47,181 nt of DNA from Clostridia bacterium (GTDB taxonomy: Bacteria; Bacillota; Clostridia; Christensenellales; CAG-138): the NCBI GenBank assembly GCA_017538255.1, contig JAFYJD010000001.1, positions 1 through 47,181 on the forward strand, read 5' to 3'. Numbering within the stretch: position 1 is the stretch's first letter; each line of letters opens with the position of its first letter. Positions 1-7,408 of the stretch are shown piece by piece. The position numbers and the translations under genes are program-made. The notes under the pieces were generated by a model. It was not told the origin of the DNA, did no database searches, and saw only the letters and a list, made by a program, of their open reading frames with translations.

Positions 1-13
1 ATACTGCAAAGGG

Positions 14-71
14 CTGTGGTCGGAGCCTTTCTTAAACCGTCATGCGGTAGGAGGATTTAACCGATCCACAG
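14..71. other. Possible structured element before nfeD
   Basis: The arms CTGTGG (14-19) and CCACAG (66-71), continued by TCGG (20-23) and CCGA (61-64) with one bulged base, can pair. Inside them ACCG (36-39) pairs with CGGT (45-48). This could be a leader RNA for nfeD or the end of an upstream transcript cut off by the window edge. I recognise no known family, and so short a pairing may be chance. Confidence 0.2.
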
Positions 72-146
72 CATCCCAAACAGTGTAGCACATGTCCTTG
101 GAGAGGGACAATAAAAACTACTACATCATTATACGAGGAGGAAGTG

Positions 147-713
147 ATGATGCTGTTTAATCTTATGGCTGATGCAGCGCATACGCTTGGCGAGACCGCG
201 GAAGTGGGCTTCTTTGAAACTTGGCTTTCGGGCCTTAATGTGGGAGGTGTTATCCTGCTCGTGATCGGCATCGCGCTCGTTATAATCGAGATGGTGATCC
301 CGGGCTTCGGCGTTGCGGGCATATCGGGATTTGCCGCGATAGTCGCAGGTCTGATCGTAAGTTCAAAGACCTTTGGCGCGGCGATGTTCACACTCGCGAT
401 AGTGGTAATAATCCTATGTATAGCGGCAATTATCATCTTCAAATTCATATTCGGCAAACGGAAGGGCATATCGCGATTGACGCTTGAAGACCGCATTGAG
501 AGCGACGCGACGAGTCTTGCGGACATAGATCCTTCGGAACTCGTCGGCAAAGAGGGCGTCGCCCTTTCAACGCTCCATCCGTCGGGTGTTGCGATGATAG
601 ACGGCAAGCGTCTTGACGTGCTTTCGGACGGCGAATACATCCAAAAGGGCGATGAGGTCGTTGTTTGCGATGTACACGGACTTAGGATAAGCGTGAGTAA
701 AAAACGTGGATAA
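147..713 (+). CDS. NfeD-like membrane protein
   Basis: Small NfeD-family protein of 188 residues. Hydrophobic segments lie at about 25-50, 55-75 and 78-103, with a proline/glycine turn (VIPGFG) typical of the family. They are followed by a charged stretch and a C-terminal OB-fold-like domain (about 125-185) that opens with LVGKEGVA. There is no protease domain, so this is the short form. NfeD proteins pair with flotillin/SPFH proteins in bacterial membranes, and a FloA gene follows two genes downstream, as in the yqeZ-yqfA locus of Bacillus. The frame opens at GTG 144, but AGGAGG (136-141) fits ATG 147 or ATG 150 better. Its end overlaps the next start by eight bases, so the genes are probably co-translated. 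Confidence 0.85.
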   Translation: MMLFNLMADAAHTLGETAEVGFFETWLSGLNVGGVILLVIGIALVIIEMVIPGFGVAGISGFAAIVAGLIVSSKTFGAAMFTLAIVVIILCIAAIIIFKFIFGKRKGISRLTLEDRIESDATSLADIDPSELVGKEGVALSTLHPSGVAMIDGKRLDVLSDGEYIQKGDEVVVCDVHGLRISVSKKRG

Positions 714-942
714 CAACACCGAAAATACGGATAATACCACAAAAAAGAGGTTCCTTCGCTCAGGCTACTACGATACGAGCGATGTTGACGAGGCGGCAAA
801 GACCGCCTACGACAGAGAACTCGGCGGCGAGGAACTGAAAAAGCGCGTTAAGCGCGACTGGCTGTTTTTAATTATCGGCATACCCTTGTTTATCGCGCTG
901 ATGTATGTTATTATAATGCTGTTCGGCGGCAAGGGCCGATAA
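706..942 (+). CDS. Small single-span membrane protein in the floA cluster
   Basis: Product of 78 residues starting at GTG 706, which overlaps the nfeD stop. The first 48 residues are polar and charged. One strong transmembrane helix follows (about 49-72, beginning [11 protein letters not shown]), with a short basic tail. I do not recognise a family. The position between nfeD and floA, the overlap, and the short gap to floA suggest the product works with, or is co-expressed with, the flotillin membrane complex. It could also be a lineage-specific insert with an unrelated role. Confidence 0.65.
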   Translation: MDNNTENTDNTTKKRFLRSGYYDTSDVDEAAKTAYDRELGGEELKKRVKRDWLFLIIGIPLFIALMYVIIMLFGGKGR

Positions 943-970
943 CCAACAAAAAGAAAGAGAGGTAAACCCA

Positions 971-1951
971 ATGCCACCTATCATGATTATCGGAATCATC
1001 ATCGCTGCGATCATACTTTTGATCTTCTTCTTCAGCTTTGTGCCCGTCGGGCTCGCCATCTCGGCAAGAGCGTCCGGCGTTCGCGTAGGACTGTTCCAGT
1101 TGATCGGTATGCGCATCCGTAAGGTCAGCCCAAAGCACATCGTTGAGCCGCTCATCAAAGCGACCAAAGCGGGTCTTGATCTCAATATCAATAAAATGGA
1201 AGCCCACTATATGGCGGGCGGTAATGTTGACAGGGTCGTAAACGCCCTCATCGCCGCTCAGCGCGCGGGTATCCCGATCGACTTTGAAAAGAGCTGCGCG
1301 ATCGACCTCGCAGGCCGCGACGTTCTGACGGCGGTACAGATGAGCGTCAGCCCCAAGGTCATAGAGACCCCCGTTATCGCGGCTATCGCAAAGGACGGCA
1401 TCGAACTTCGAGCAAAGGCAAAGGTAACCGTTCGCGTCAATATCGACAGGCTCGTCGGCGGCGCCGGAGAGGAGACCATCATCGCCCGCGTAGGCGAGGG
1501 CATCGTAACCACCATCGGTTCATCCCACAGCCATAAGGACGTTCTTGAAAACCCCGATTCCATCTCCCAGACCGTGCTCGGCAAGGGCCTTGACAGCGGC
1601 ACCGCGTTCGAGATCCTTTCGATCGATATCGCGGACGTTGACGTCGGCGTGAACGTCGGCGCAAAACTCCAGATCGACCAAGCGGAGGCCGACAAGCGCA
1701 TCGCTCAGGCGAAGGCGGAAGAGCGCCGCGCAATGGCGGTCGCTCAGGAGCAGGAGAACAAGGCGGAGGTCCAGGGTATGCGCGCACGCGTTATCGAGGC
1801 CGAAGCGCAGGTTCCTCTTGCAATGGCGGAGGCTTTCAGAAGCGGCAATCTCGGTGTTATGGACTACTATAAGATGAAGAATATGATGGCCGATACCGAG
1901 ATGCGCGAATCCATCGGCAAGACCACCGGCGGCAATCAGGAGAATAAATGA
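971..1951 (+). CDS. floA: Flotillin-like protein FloA
   Basis: FloA (YqfA family), 326 residues, close to the usual 330. Flotillins are membrane-anchored SPFH scaffold proteins that organise functional membrane microdomains and affect signalling and cell shape. An N-terminal membrane hairpin (about 3-28) is followed by an SPFH domain and then an alanine/glutamate/lysine-rich helical region (about 235-290, with [18 protein letters not shown]) that drives oligomerisation. The C-terminal motif around [15 protein letters not shown] is characteristic of FloA. A ribosome site AAAGAGAGG lies before ATG 971. It sits third in the cluster, behind its usual partner NfeD. Confidence 0.95.
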   Translation: MPPIMIIGIIIAAIILLIFFFSFVPVGLAISARASGVRVGLFQLIGMRIRKVSPKHIVEPLIKATKAGLDLNINKMEAHYMAGGNVDRVVNALIAAQRAGIPIDFEKSCAIDLAGRDVLTAVQMSVSPKVIETPVIAAIAKDGIELRAKAKVTVRVNIDRLVGGAGEETIIARVGEGIVTTIGSSHSHKDVLENPDSISQTVLGKGLDSGTAFEILSIDIADVDVGVNVGAKLQIDQAEADKRIAQAKAEERRAMAVAQEQENKAEVQGMRARVIEAEAQVPLAMAEAFRSGNLGVMDYYKMKNMMADTEMRESIGKTTGGNQENK

Positions 1952-1982
1952 TCCCCGGCGCCATCCGAAAGGGGTGAACTGA

Positions 1983-2657
1983 ATGGACTTTTTCGGGATA
2001 ATTATGGTGGCGTGCGTCGTGGGAGGTATCGTGAGCCTGTTTGGCGGATACTATAAAAACGGAAGGAACGCCGCAAGAGGCAGCGACGTAAACAACCCGC
2101 AGATCCAGCGGTTTTCGATGAAGGAACTCATCGGCGACATAAAGGATACCGCGGCAAGAAGCGCCGAGCATAATGCACGCATCAAAAGTATGACCGTCAA
2201 CGAGCAACTCGAAGAGTTGAGAAGGCTTAGGGAGGCGCGGCTCGGCATCAATAAGGAAGCGCCCTCAAAAAGGGAGCCCGCGATGCGGGAGAGGTACACC
2301 GAAGAACGGGGAAAACCCATCTACGATCCCGTGTATGACGACTGCGCGGGCGGAAGTATCCACGACGGCTATCACGAGGGCACCGTAAGGCGTCCTGCAC
2401 CCGCGTCCAGCGCGGAAGGCAAAGCGGGCAGCCAGGGCGTTGCTATGGGCGGCGCGGCGGCCGCGGCAAGACAGCGTGCGCAGGCTATGAAAACCGACAC
2501 GTCCGCAAACGTGAATGCCGGTGCGGAAATCGCCGCGTCCCACGCGAAGACCGAACTCGGCGCGGATAGGCTCAAAGCCGCGATAGCGGATAAGCCCGCG
2601 ATCGTGCAGGGGCTCATCTGGTCGGAAGTGCTGTCAAAACCGCATTCCGACGGCTGA
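1983..2657 (+). CDS. Hypothetical protein with one N-terminal membrane helix
   Basis: Product of 224 residues. The first 20 residues form one hydrophobic helix (IIMVACVVGGIVSLFGGYY). The rest is polar, with a charged helical part (about 45-105) and an alanine-rich low-complexity stretch (about 135-180). A ribosome site AAAGGGG lies just before ATG 1983. It starts 31 bases after floA and is followed by a terminator, so it is probably the last gene of the cluster. I recognise no family. Topology suggests an inner-membrane protein with a cytoplasmic tail. Confidence 0.7.
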   Translation: MDFFGIIMVACVVGGIVSLFGGYYKNGRNAARGSDVNNPQIQRFSMKELIGDIKDTAARSAEHNARIKSMTVNEQLEELRRLREARLGINKEAPSKREPAMRERYTEERGKPIYDPVYDDCAGGSIHDGYHEGTVRRPAPASSAEGKAGSQGVAMGGAAAAARQRAQAMKTDTSANVNAGAEIAASHAKTELGADRLKAAIADKPAIVQGLIWSEVLSKPHSDG

Positions 2658-2694
2658 AACGCATAAGGCGCAAAAATCTTATAAAAACAAACGG

Positions 2695-2737
2695 GCGATC
2701 CGATGATGCGAATGCGTATCCTCGGGTCGCTTTTATT
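2695..2737 (+). terminator. Terminator of the nfeD-floA cluster
   Basis: A hairpin with arms 2695-2710 and 2715-2730 pairs over about 16 positions with G-T wobbles and one mismatch. It is followed by the T-rich tail TTTTATT. Confidence 0.6.
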
Positions 2738-2865
2738 ATGGCTTGCGCGTTTTAGCGTCCATGAAAAATACGGCTCACGGATGCTGTTTTTGGGCTGTTT
2801 TACCCAAATCCGATTAGATGCATATAAAACATACCGAAAAAATACCGATATTTGCGATAAAAAAC

Positions 2866-2894
2866 TTGACAACACGAAAATCTCGATGTATAAT
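2866..2894 (+). promoter_or_regulatory. Consensus sigma-A promoter of the first ArsR-type regulator
   Basis: TTGACA (2866-2871), a 17-base spacer, then TATAAT (2889-2894), with A-rich sequence upstream. Both boxes match the consensus exactly. The upstream block, including ATATTTGC and an A-run, is repeated before the second paralog, so promoter and gene were duplicated together. Together with the terminator at 2695-2737 this fills the gene-free stretch 2658-2981. Confidence 0.85.
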
Positions 2895-2907
2895 TAAATA
2901 ATATACA
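2887..2907 (+). promoter_or_regulatory. Possible operator over the -10 box (first paralog)
   Basis: Inverted repeat TGTATA-N9-TATACA (2887-2892 and 2902-2907) overlaps the -10 box and the likely transcription start. The same arms with an N10 spacer occur at the matching place before the second paralog. That is what an autoregulatory repressor site would look like, although AT-rich promoters easily give such arms by chance. Confidence 0.4.
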
Positions 2908-2981
2908 GGGCTGTTTGGCGGACGGTATCGGGATGCGCATCGGCACAGTATACCGTTTTGCTGATAGGGAAAGGGTGCTCT

Positions 2982-4085
2982 ATGTTAAAATATTATTGTG
3001 TGGTAGACGACGCTATTACCTATTATACAGACAGGGTAAACAAACTAATGGTTCTTTCGGACTATGCCGAACGGCTGTACAAAAGGCATCCCGCGCTTGA
3101 AAAGCAGTTCAAAAGGGTGCTGCGTCCGTGTGTGGAACTTGAAAGAAAACTTAACGAATCCATCAAGGGGACGGCGCCCGACGCCGAGGTCTTCTTCAAA
3201 CTGGATCATACGGTAAACGGCGAAAAGCATCGCCTGTTAAATCCCGCATGGATGCTCCTCGGTTCGTTCGCGGGACTTGAGGAACAGCCGACCCTTGAAA
3301 CGATTATAGCAAGGCTTCGCAGGATGAGCCAATGCGAGAGGGATATCCTCTTTATCAACTATTTGAGGGATCTCGAGGCCGAAGAAGCCACAAAGGAACT
3401 CTATTACGACATCACGGAGGATAACTGCGGCAATCTGTTCACGGTACTGCGCGGCTGCGCGCTCGAACAGTTCACGCGCGGCAGACTTATCGACCTGTAC
3501 GCCAACTTCGATGAATACGTCGACAGACTCGAAACGATAATTAGGCCTGCCGTAGACATCATCATCGAGAACGCAGAACTCTATGAGGAAAGCGTAAAAA
3601 AGTGTGCGGAAACGATCGACGAATGCGGCGGTATCAGCGGCTATATGCTTAAACGCCATAAGTACGCAATGAGCGTCGGAGGAGCGCATCGTGCGCATCT
3701 TTGCGTGCTGATGCCGTATTCGATCAGCCTGCGCGACGGCATCATAGAAAACCTTGATACCTATATCGGCGTCGGGATCGACGAGATAATCGCGCTGCGC
3801 AATTCGAGCAGAGAAAATCTCAAACTATCCAATATGTTCAAGATGCTCTCCGATGAAACGAGGCTTGAGATACTGCAGGCGATATGCAAGCGCGCGATGT
3901 ACGGTCTTGAGATAGCGGAGCAGTTCAATATCTCCGCATCGACGGTATCCTACCATATGCGAAAACTAAACAGGGGCGGTTTTACCGAGAGTTATTTCGA
4001 TAGCGGAAAGACCTATTACCGTGCCAACAGGGATGGGATAAGGCACTTTATAAAAGATATAGAGGAGTATTTAAACAACCAATAA
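2982..4085 (+). CDS. Transcriptional regulator with C-terminal ArsR-type winged helix (paralog 1)
   Basis: Product of 367 residues. The frame is open from TTG 2958, but ATG 2982 has the better ribosome site (GGGAAAGGG) and aligns with the start of the paralog downstream. The N-terminal 270 residues form a helical domain of unknown ligand, with a conserved NCGNLFTxLRGCALE patch. The last 85 residues are a helix-turn-helix of the ArsR/SmtB type (MFKMLSDETRLEILQAI, then SASTVSYHMRKL). The long N-terminal part is not the minimal metal-sensor ArsR layout and probably binds an effector. It has its own strong promoter and terminator, so it is monocistronic. The target genes cannot be told from the sequence; autoregulation is likely. 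Confidence 0.8.
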   Translation: MLKYYCVVDDAITYYTDRVNKLMVLSDYAERLYKRHPALEKQFKRVLRPCVELERKLNESIKGTAPDAEVFFKLDHTVNGEKHRLLNPAWMLLGSFAGLEEQPTLETIIARLRRMSQCERDILFINYLRDLEAEEATKELYYDITEDNCGNLFTVLRGCALEQFTRGRLIDLYANFDEYVDRLETIIRPAVDIIIENAELYEESVKKCAETIDECGGISGYMLKRHKYAMSVGGAHRAHLCVLMPYSISLRDGIIENLDTYIGVGIDEIIALRNSSRENLKLSNMFKMLSDETRLEILQAICKRAMYGLEIAEQFNISASTVSYHMRKLNRGGFTESYFDSGKTYYRANRDGIRHFIKDIEEYLNNQ

Positions 4086-4115
4086 AACTGACGGAAGTGT
4101 GCATAACGGTTAAAG

Positions 4116-4146
4116 CGGTCCGCCCGATACTCGGGCGGGCCGTTTT
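4116..4146 (+). terminator. Terminator of the first ArsR-type regulator
   Basis: A strong GC hairpin: CGGTCCGCCCGA (4116-4127), a three-base loop, and a twelve-base complementary arm with one G-T pair, followed by TTTT. Confidence 0.85.
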
Positions 4147-4210
4147 GGCTGCGCCGGTGATTAGACGAACATTGAATCCGACCGAAAAATGCTATATTTG
4201 CTATAAAATA

Positions 4211-4239
4211 TTGACAACGATTTAGACCCGGTGTATAAT
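4211..4239 (+). promoter_or_regulatory. Consensus sigma-A promoter of the second ArsR-type regulator
   Basis: TTGACA (4211-4216), a 17-base spacer, then TATAAT (4234-4239). The flanks match those of the first paralog's promoter, including ACCGAAAAA and ATATTTGC upstream and AAC directly after the -35. Confidence 0.85.
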
Positions 4240-4253
4240 AAAAAGTGTATACA
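4232..4253 (+). promoter_or_regulatory. Possible operator over the -10 box (second paralog)
   Basis: Inverted repeat TGTATA-N10-TATACA (4232-4237 and 4248-4253), placed as in the first paralog. Shared placement within two otherwise diverged leaders supports a binding site, perhaps for these regulators themselves. Confidence 0.4.
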
Positions 4254-4326
4254 ATGCTGAAATAGCGGGGATTTGCCGAGTTGTGCGCCGGAATAGAGAG
4301 TCCCCCAAAGGAACCACAGGAGGAGT

Positions 4327-5436
4327 ATGTTCAAATATTATTGTGCGGTAGACGATGCGATCACCTATTTTACCGATCGCATAAACAATGGAGTAAGATT
4401 GACGGACTATGTGGAATCGATCTGTGCGCGCCATCCTACGATTGAAAAACAGTTCAGGAAACTGCTTCGCCCCAGTCTGGAACTTGAACGAAAACTGAAT
4501 GAAGCGATAACTGAGATCGAGCCCGACGCCGAGTTCTTCTTCCGATACGATAAAACCGTAAACGGCGATACGCATCGCATCATAAACCCCGCGTGGATGC
4601 TGTTTGGATCGTTTGCGGAAACGGATCGCAGACCGACCCTCGAAAGCCTGATAGAAAGGCTTCGCAGAATGCCGCAGCACGAGATCGACAGGATGTTTGT
4701 GAACTACCTCCACGACCTCGAAGTGGCGGAAGCGACAAAGGAACTGTACTGCGACATCAGCGAGGAAAACTGCGGCAATCTGTTTACGATACTGCGCGGC
4801 TGCGCGCTCGAACCATCCACCCGCAACAAACTGATCGATATATACGCCAACTTCAACGAGTACGTTGACAGGATCATGGAAACGATCAAACCAGCCGTTG
4901 ACATAATCACCGAAAACGAGGATCTCTATGCGGAACTCGTCCTAAAACTGGAAGAATTGCTCTATGAATGCGGCGGCGTTGCCGGCTATATGAAAAAAGA
5001 GCATAACTACACTATGAAGCTAAGCGGCGAAAGCTACTACATACATATTTTGGTTTTGGCGCCGCATACCGTCAGCGTGCGCGACGGCATAATGGAAAAC
5101 AACGGTACCTTTATCGGTGTATCGATCAAGGAGATTATCGCGCTTCGCAACTCCGACAGGGAGAATCTCAAAATCTCAAATATGTTTAAGATGCTCTCGG
5201 ATGAAACCAGGCTCGAGATACTGCAGGCGATATGCAAACGCGAAATGTACGGTCTTGAGATCGCCGAGGATTTCAACATATCAGCACCGACGGTATCGTA
5301 CCATCTGCGCAAACTTAACATCGCGGGCTTTACCGAATGCTATTTTGAAAGCGGCAAGACCTATTATCGCGCCAGCAGGGACGGTATCAGGCATTTTATC
5401 AAGGATATTGAAAACTATCTGAGTTCCGAGGACTGA
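4327..5436 (+). CDS. Transcriptional regulator with C-terminal ArsR-type winged helix (paralog 2)
   Basis: Product of 369 residues, closely similar along its whole length to the gene directly upstream. Examples are the shared KYYC-VDDAITY opening, the NCGNLFTILRGCALE block and the near-identical winged helix MFKMLSDETRLEILQAI. The start ATG 4327 has an excellent CAGGAGGAG ribosome site. It is a tandem duplication that includes the promoter. The most variable parts are the central helical stretches, so the two proteins may sense different ligands while binding similar DNA. Its 5' leader is about 80 bases and it ends in its own terminator. The function of the N-terminal domain is unknown. Confidence 0.8.
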   Translation: MFKYYCAVDDAITYFTDRINNGVRLTDYVESICARHPTIEKQFRKLLRPSLELERKLNEAITEIEPDAEFFFRYDKTVNGDTHRIINPAWMLFGSFAETDRRPTLESLIERLRRMPQHEIDRMFVNYLHDLEVAEATKELYCDISEENCGNLFTILRGCALEPSTRNKLIDIYANFNEYVDRIMETIKPAVDIITENEDLYAELVLKLEELLYECGGVAGYMKKEHNYTMKLSGESYYIHILVLAPHTVSVRDGIMENNGTFIGVSIKEIIALRNSDRENLKISNMFKMLSDETRLEILQAICKREMYGLEIAEDFNISAPTVSYHLRKLNIAGFTECYFESGKTYYRASRDGIRHFIKDIENYLSSED

Positions 5437-5451
5437 TACGATCAAATTACG

Positions 5452-5485
5452 GCGGGTCGCCCGATACGGGCAACCCGCTTTTTGT
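5452..5485 (+). terminator. Terminator of the second ArsR-type regulator
   Basis: The outer arms GCGGGT and ACCCGC enclose an inner stem GCCCG-ATA-CGGGC with one mismatch, followed by TTTTT. Confidence 0.85.
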
Positions 5486-5489
5486 ACAC

Positions 5490-5520
5490 CGAAAACCCCG
5501 CCATAGTGGCGGGGTTTTCG
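5490..5520. terminator. Bidirectional terminator between convergent genes
   Basis: A perfect 14-base-pair hairpin with a three-base loop (arms 5490-5503 and 5507-5520). The arms carry AAAA and TTTT, so it can act on both strands. It lies between the regulator (plus) and gdhA (minus). Confidence 0.8.
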
Positions 5521-5526
5521 GGCGAC

Positions 5527-5559
5527 AAAAAAAGGGATCGGCGGTTTAACGCCGATCCC
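5527..5559 (-). terminator. Terminator of gdhA
   Basis: On the minus strand GGGATCGGCG (5550-5559) pairs with its complement (5534-5543). Seven T residues follow (A-run 5527-5533 on the plus strand). Confidence 0.9.
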
Positions 5560-5594
5560 GTGCTAACGCATATTCAGTATTGCTGGGGTATCGA

Positions 5595-6944
5595 TCAGAC
5601 GATGCCCTGAGCCATCATAGCATCGGCAACCTTCTTGAAGCCCGCGAGGTTTGCGCCGGCAACGAGGTTGTAGCCGAGGCCCGCTTCTTCAGCCGCTTCA
5701 ACGGAAGCCTTGTGGATGTTCTTCATGATGTTGACGAGTTTTCCGTCGACTTCTTCTGCGGTCCAAGCAAGACGCTCGGAGTTCTGGCTCATCTCAAGAC
5801 CGGAAACCGCAACGCCGCCCGCGTTAACTGCCTTGGAGGGAGCAACGATCATACCGGGCTGAGCCATCATATGGAACAGAGCCTCGTTGGTGGTGGGCAT
5901 ATTGGCGACCTCGATGTAGTACTTGGTGCCGTTTGCGATGATCTCGTTGGCTTCTTCCATACGGATTTCGTTCTGGAATGCGCAGGGCATGCAGATGTCG
6001 GCCTTCTGACCCCAGGGCTTCTTGCCGGGGATGAACTGAACACCGAACTTATCGGCATAATCCTGGACCTTGTTGCGGCCGGAGTTGCGCATCTCGAGCA
6101 TATAGTCGAGTTTCTCCTGGGTGCAAACGCCGTCGGGATCGTAGATGTAGCCGTCGGGACCCGCGAGGGTAACGACCTTTGCGCCAAGCTGCATAGCCTT
6201 GGTGCAAACGCCCCAGGAAACGTTGCCGAAACCGGAGATCGCGATGGTCTTGCCCTTGATGGTGTCGTTCTGATGAGCAAGCACTTCGCAGAGATAATAA
6301 ACAGCGCCGAAACCGGTCGCTTCGGGACGGATGAGGGATCCGCCGTAGCTGATGCCCTTGCCGGTGAGAACGCCGTTCTCGTAAGCGCCGCGGATCTTCT
6401 TGTACTGACCGAAGAGGAAGCCGATTTCACGGCCGCCTACGCCGATGTCGCCTGCGGGAACGTCAACATTGGGGCCGATGTGGCGCTGGAGCTCGGTCAT
6501 AAAGCTCTGGCAGAAACGCATGATCTCAGCGTCGGTCTTGCCGTTGGGATCGAAGTCGGAGCCGCCCTTGCCGCCGCCCATGGGCAGGGAGGTGAGGCTG
6601 TTTTTGAAGGTTTGCTCGAAGCCGAGGAACTTCATAACGGAGAGATTAACGTGGGATGCGAAGCGCAGACCGCCCTTGTAGGGACCGATAGCGCTGTTGA
6701 ACTGTACGCGGAAACCGCGGTTTACCTGAACTTTGCCGTCGCGGTCGACCCAGGGTACGCGGAACTCGATAACGCGCTCGGGTTCAACGAGGCGCTCGAG
6801 AAGACCGTTCTCTTCGTATTCGGGATGCTTCTCCACCATAGGTTCGAGGGAGCGCAGGACCTCTTCAACGGTCTGGATAAACTCGGGCTCGTGTGCATCG
6901 CGTGCGCGGACCTTTTCGATCACTCTTTCGATGTAGGCGTTCAT
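5595..6944 (-). CDS. gdhA: NADP-type glutamate dehydrogenase
   Basis: Catalyses the reversible amination of 2-oxoglutarate to glutamate, the entry point of ammonium into metabolism. The protein has 449 residues, the normal length of the bacterial homohexameric enzyme. The glutamate-binding block GPYKGGLRF, the catalytic-lysine segment PMGGGKGGSDFDP and PAGDIGVGGREIGF are all present. They are followed by a Rossmann nucleotide domain with GFGNVSWG. The frame stays open to 6959, but GGAGGAT at 6951-6957 is a ribosome site for ATG 6944 (MNAYIE). It stands alone between its own promoter and a very strong terminator. Codon use suggests high expression. Confidence 0.97.
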   Translation of the reverse strand: MNAYIERVIEKVRARDAHEPEFIQTVEEVLRSLEPMVEKHPEYEENGLLERLVEPERVIEFRVPWVDRDGKVQVNRGFRVQFNSAIGPYKGGLRFASHVNLSVMKFLGFEQTFKNSLTSLPMGGGKGGSDFDPNGKTDAEIMRFCQSFMTELQRHIGPNVDVPAGDIGVGGREIGFLFGQYKKIRGAYENGVLTGKGISYGGSLIRPEATGFGAVYYLCEVLAHQNDTIKGKTIAISGFGNVSWGVCTKAMQLGAKVVTLAGPDGYIYDPDGVCTQEKLDYMLEMRNSGRNKVQDYADKFGVQFIPGKKPWGQKADICMPCAFQNEIRMEEANEIIANGTKYYIEVANMPTTNEALFHMMAQPGMIVAPSKAVNAGGVAVSGLEMSQNSERLAWTAEEVDGKLVNIMKNIHKASVEAAEEAGLGYNLVAGANLAGFKKVADAMMAQGIV

Positions 6945-7034
6945 TTGAAAATCCTCCAAGTGAGATATAATGTTTTTTGCCGATATGCCGGCTTGGCGGG
7001 TAGCCGCTCAAACGGCATTACCGACCCAATTAGT

Positions 7035-7063
7035 ATGATAAATCCGGAATGCTGCAAAGTCAA
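7035..7063 (-). promoter_or_regulatory. Promoter of gdhA
   Basis: On the minus strand TTGACT (7058-7063), a 17-base spacer, then TATCAT (7035-7040), about 90 bases before the gdhA start. The rest of the gene-sparse stretch 6945-7408 holds a doubtful small membrane ORF and a pseudogene scrap, listed separately. Confidence 0.7.
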
Positions 7064-7137
7064 CAGTTATTCAAAAATATACTTTGAAAATAAGCGATTT
7101 TTGAGCCTACGAGGCGGCAGTTGACTTCAAACAGAGA

Positions 7138-7335
7138 TCAAAGGCGATCCTTACGGTCCTCAATATAAAACAGGACGGTGAAAACGGCGCCGCCGAGCGC
7201 GAAGAACACGCCCGCAAAGAACGCCGCCCCCTGCAGACAGATCTGCGGATCGAACGGTGAAATGTCTCCGAAAACAAGATCGAACAGCAGGATGAACAGC
7301 AATGAAACGACTGCGAGGGGGCGTCCTTCGCCCAC
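7138..7335 (-). CDS. Doubtful small two-span membrane protein
   Basis: An open frame of 65 residues from GTG 7335 with two hydrophobic stretches (about 7-26, LAVVSLLFILLFDLVFGDI, and 36-58) and a charged end (EDRKDRL). The hydrophobic pattern is protein-like. However, there is no clear ribosome site, and its first codons run through the relic of a SnoaL-like gene in another frame. It may be a real small protein whose start was rebuilt, or chance. Confidence 0.3.
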   Translation of the reverse strand: MGEGRPLAVVSLLFILLFDLVFGDISPFDPQICLQGAAFFAGVFFALGGAVFTVLFYIEDRKDRL

Positions 7336-7395
7336 ACCCGCGCCGCCGCGATACGCCCAATCCGTTTTGCATAATCATTCGCCGGTGTTATGCCA
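7296..7395 (-). pseudogene. Relic of a SnoaL-like gene, paralogous to 11728-12099
   Basis: The plus-strand stretch 7296-7352 matches 11830-11886 at 51 of 57 bases by my count. Read on the minus strand it encodes ARVWAKDxPSQSFHCC, as in the intact gene. Upstream, 7378-7395 still encodes WHNTGE, also found in the intact gene, but a stop follows and the roughly 30 residues that should lie between are lost. The flanks no longer match. This is a decayed copy with deletions, not a gene. Confidence 0.65.
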
Positions 7396-7408
7396 AAACC
7401 TCCGGCTT

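Noticed and set aside
5580..7124. Very long plus-strand open frame opposite gdhA
   Set aside because: It is the antisense shadow of a clearly conserved gdhA gene; its protein has low-complexity valine/glycine/aspartate composition and no motif.
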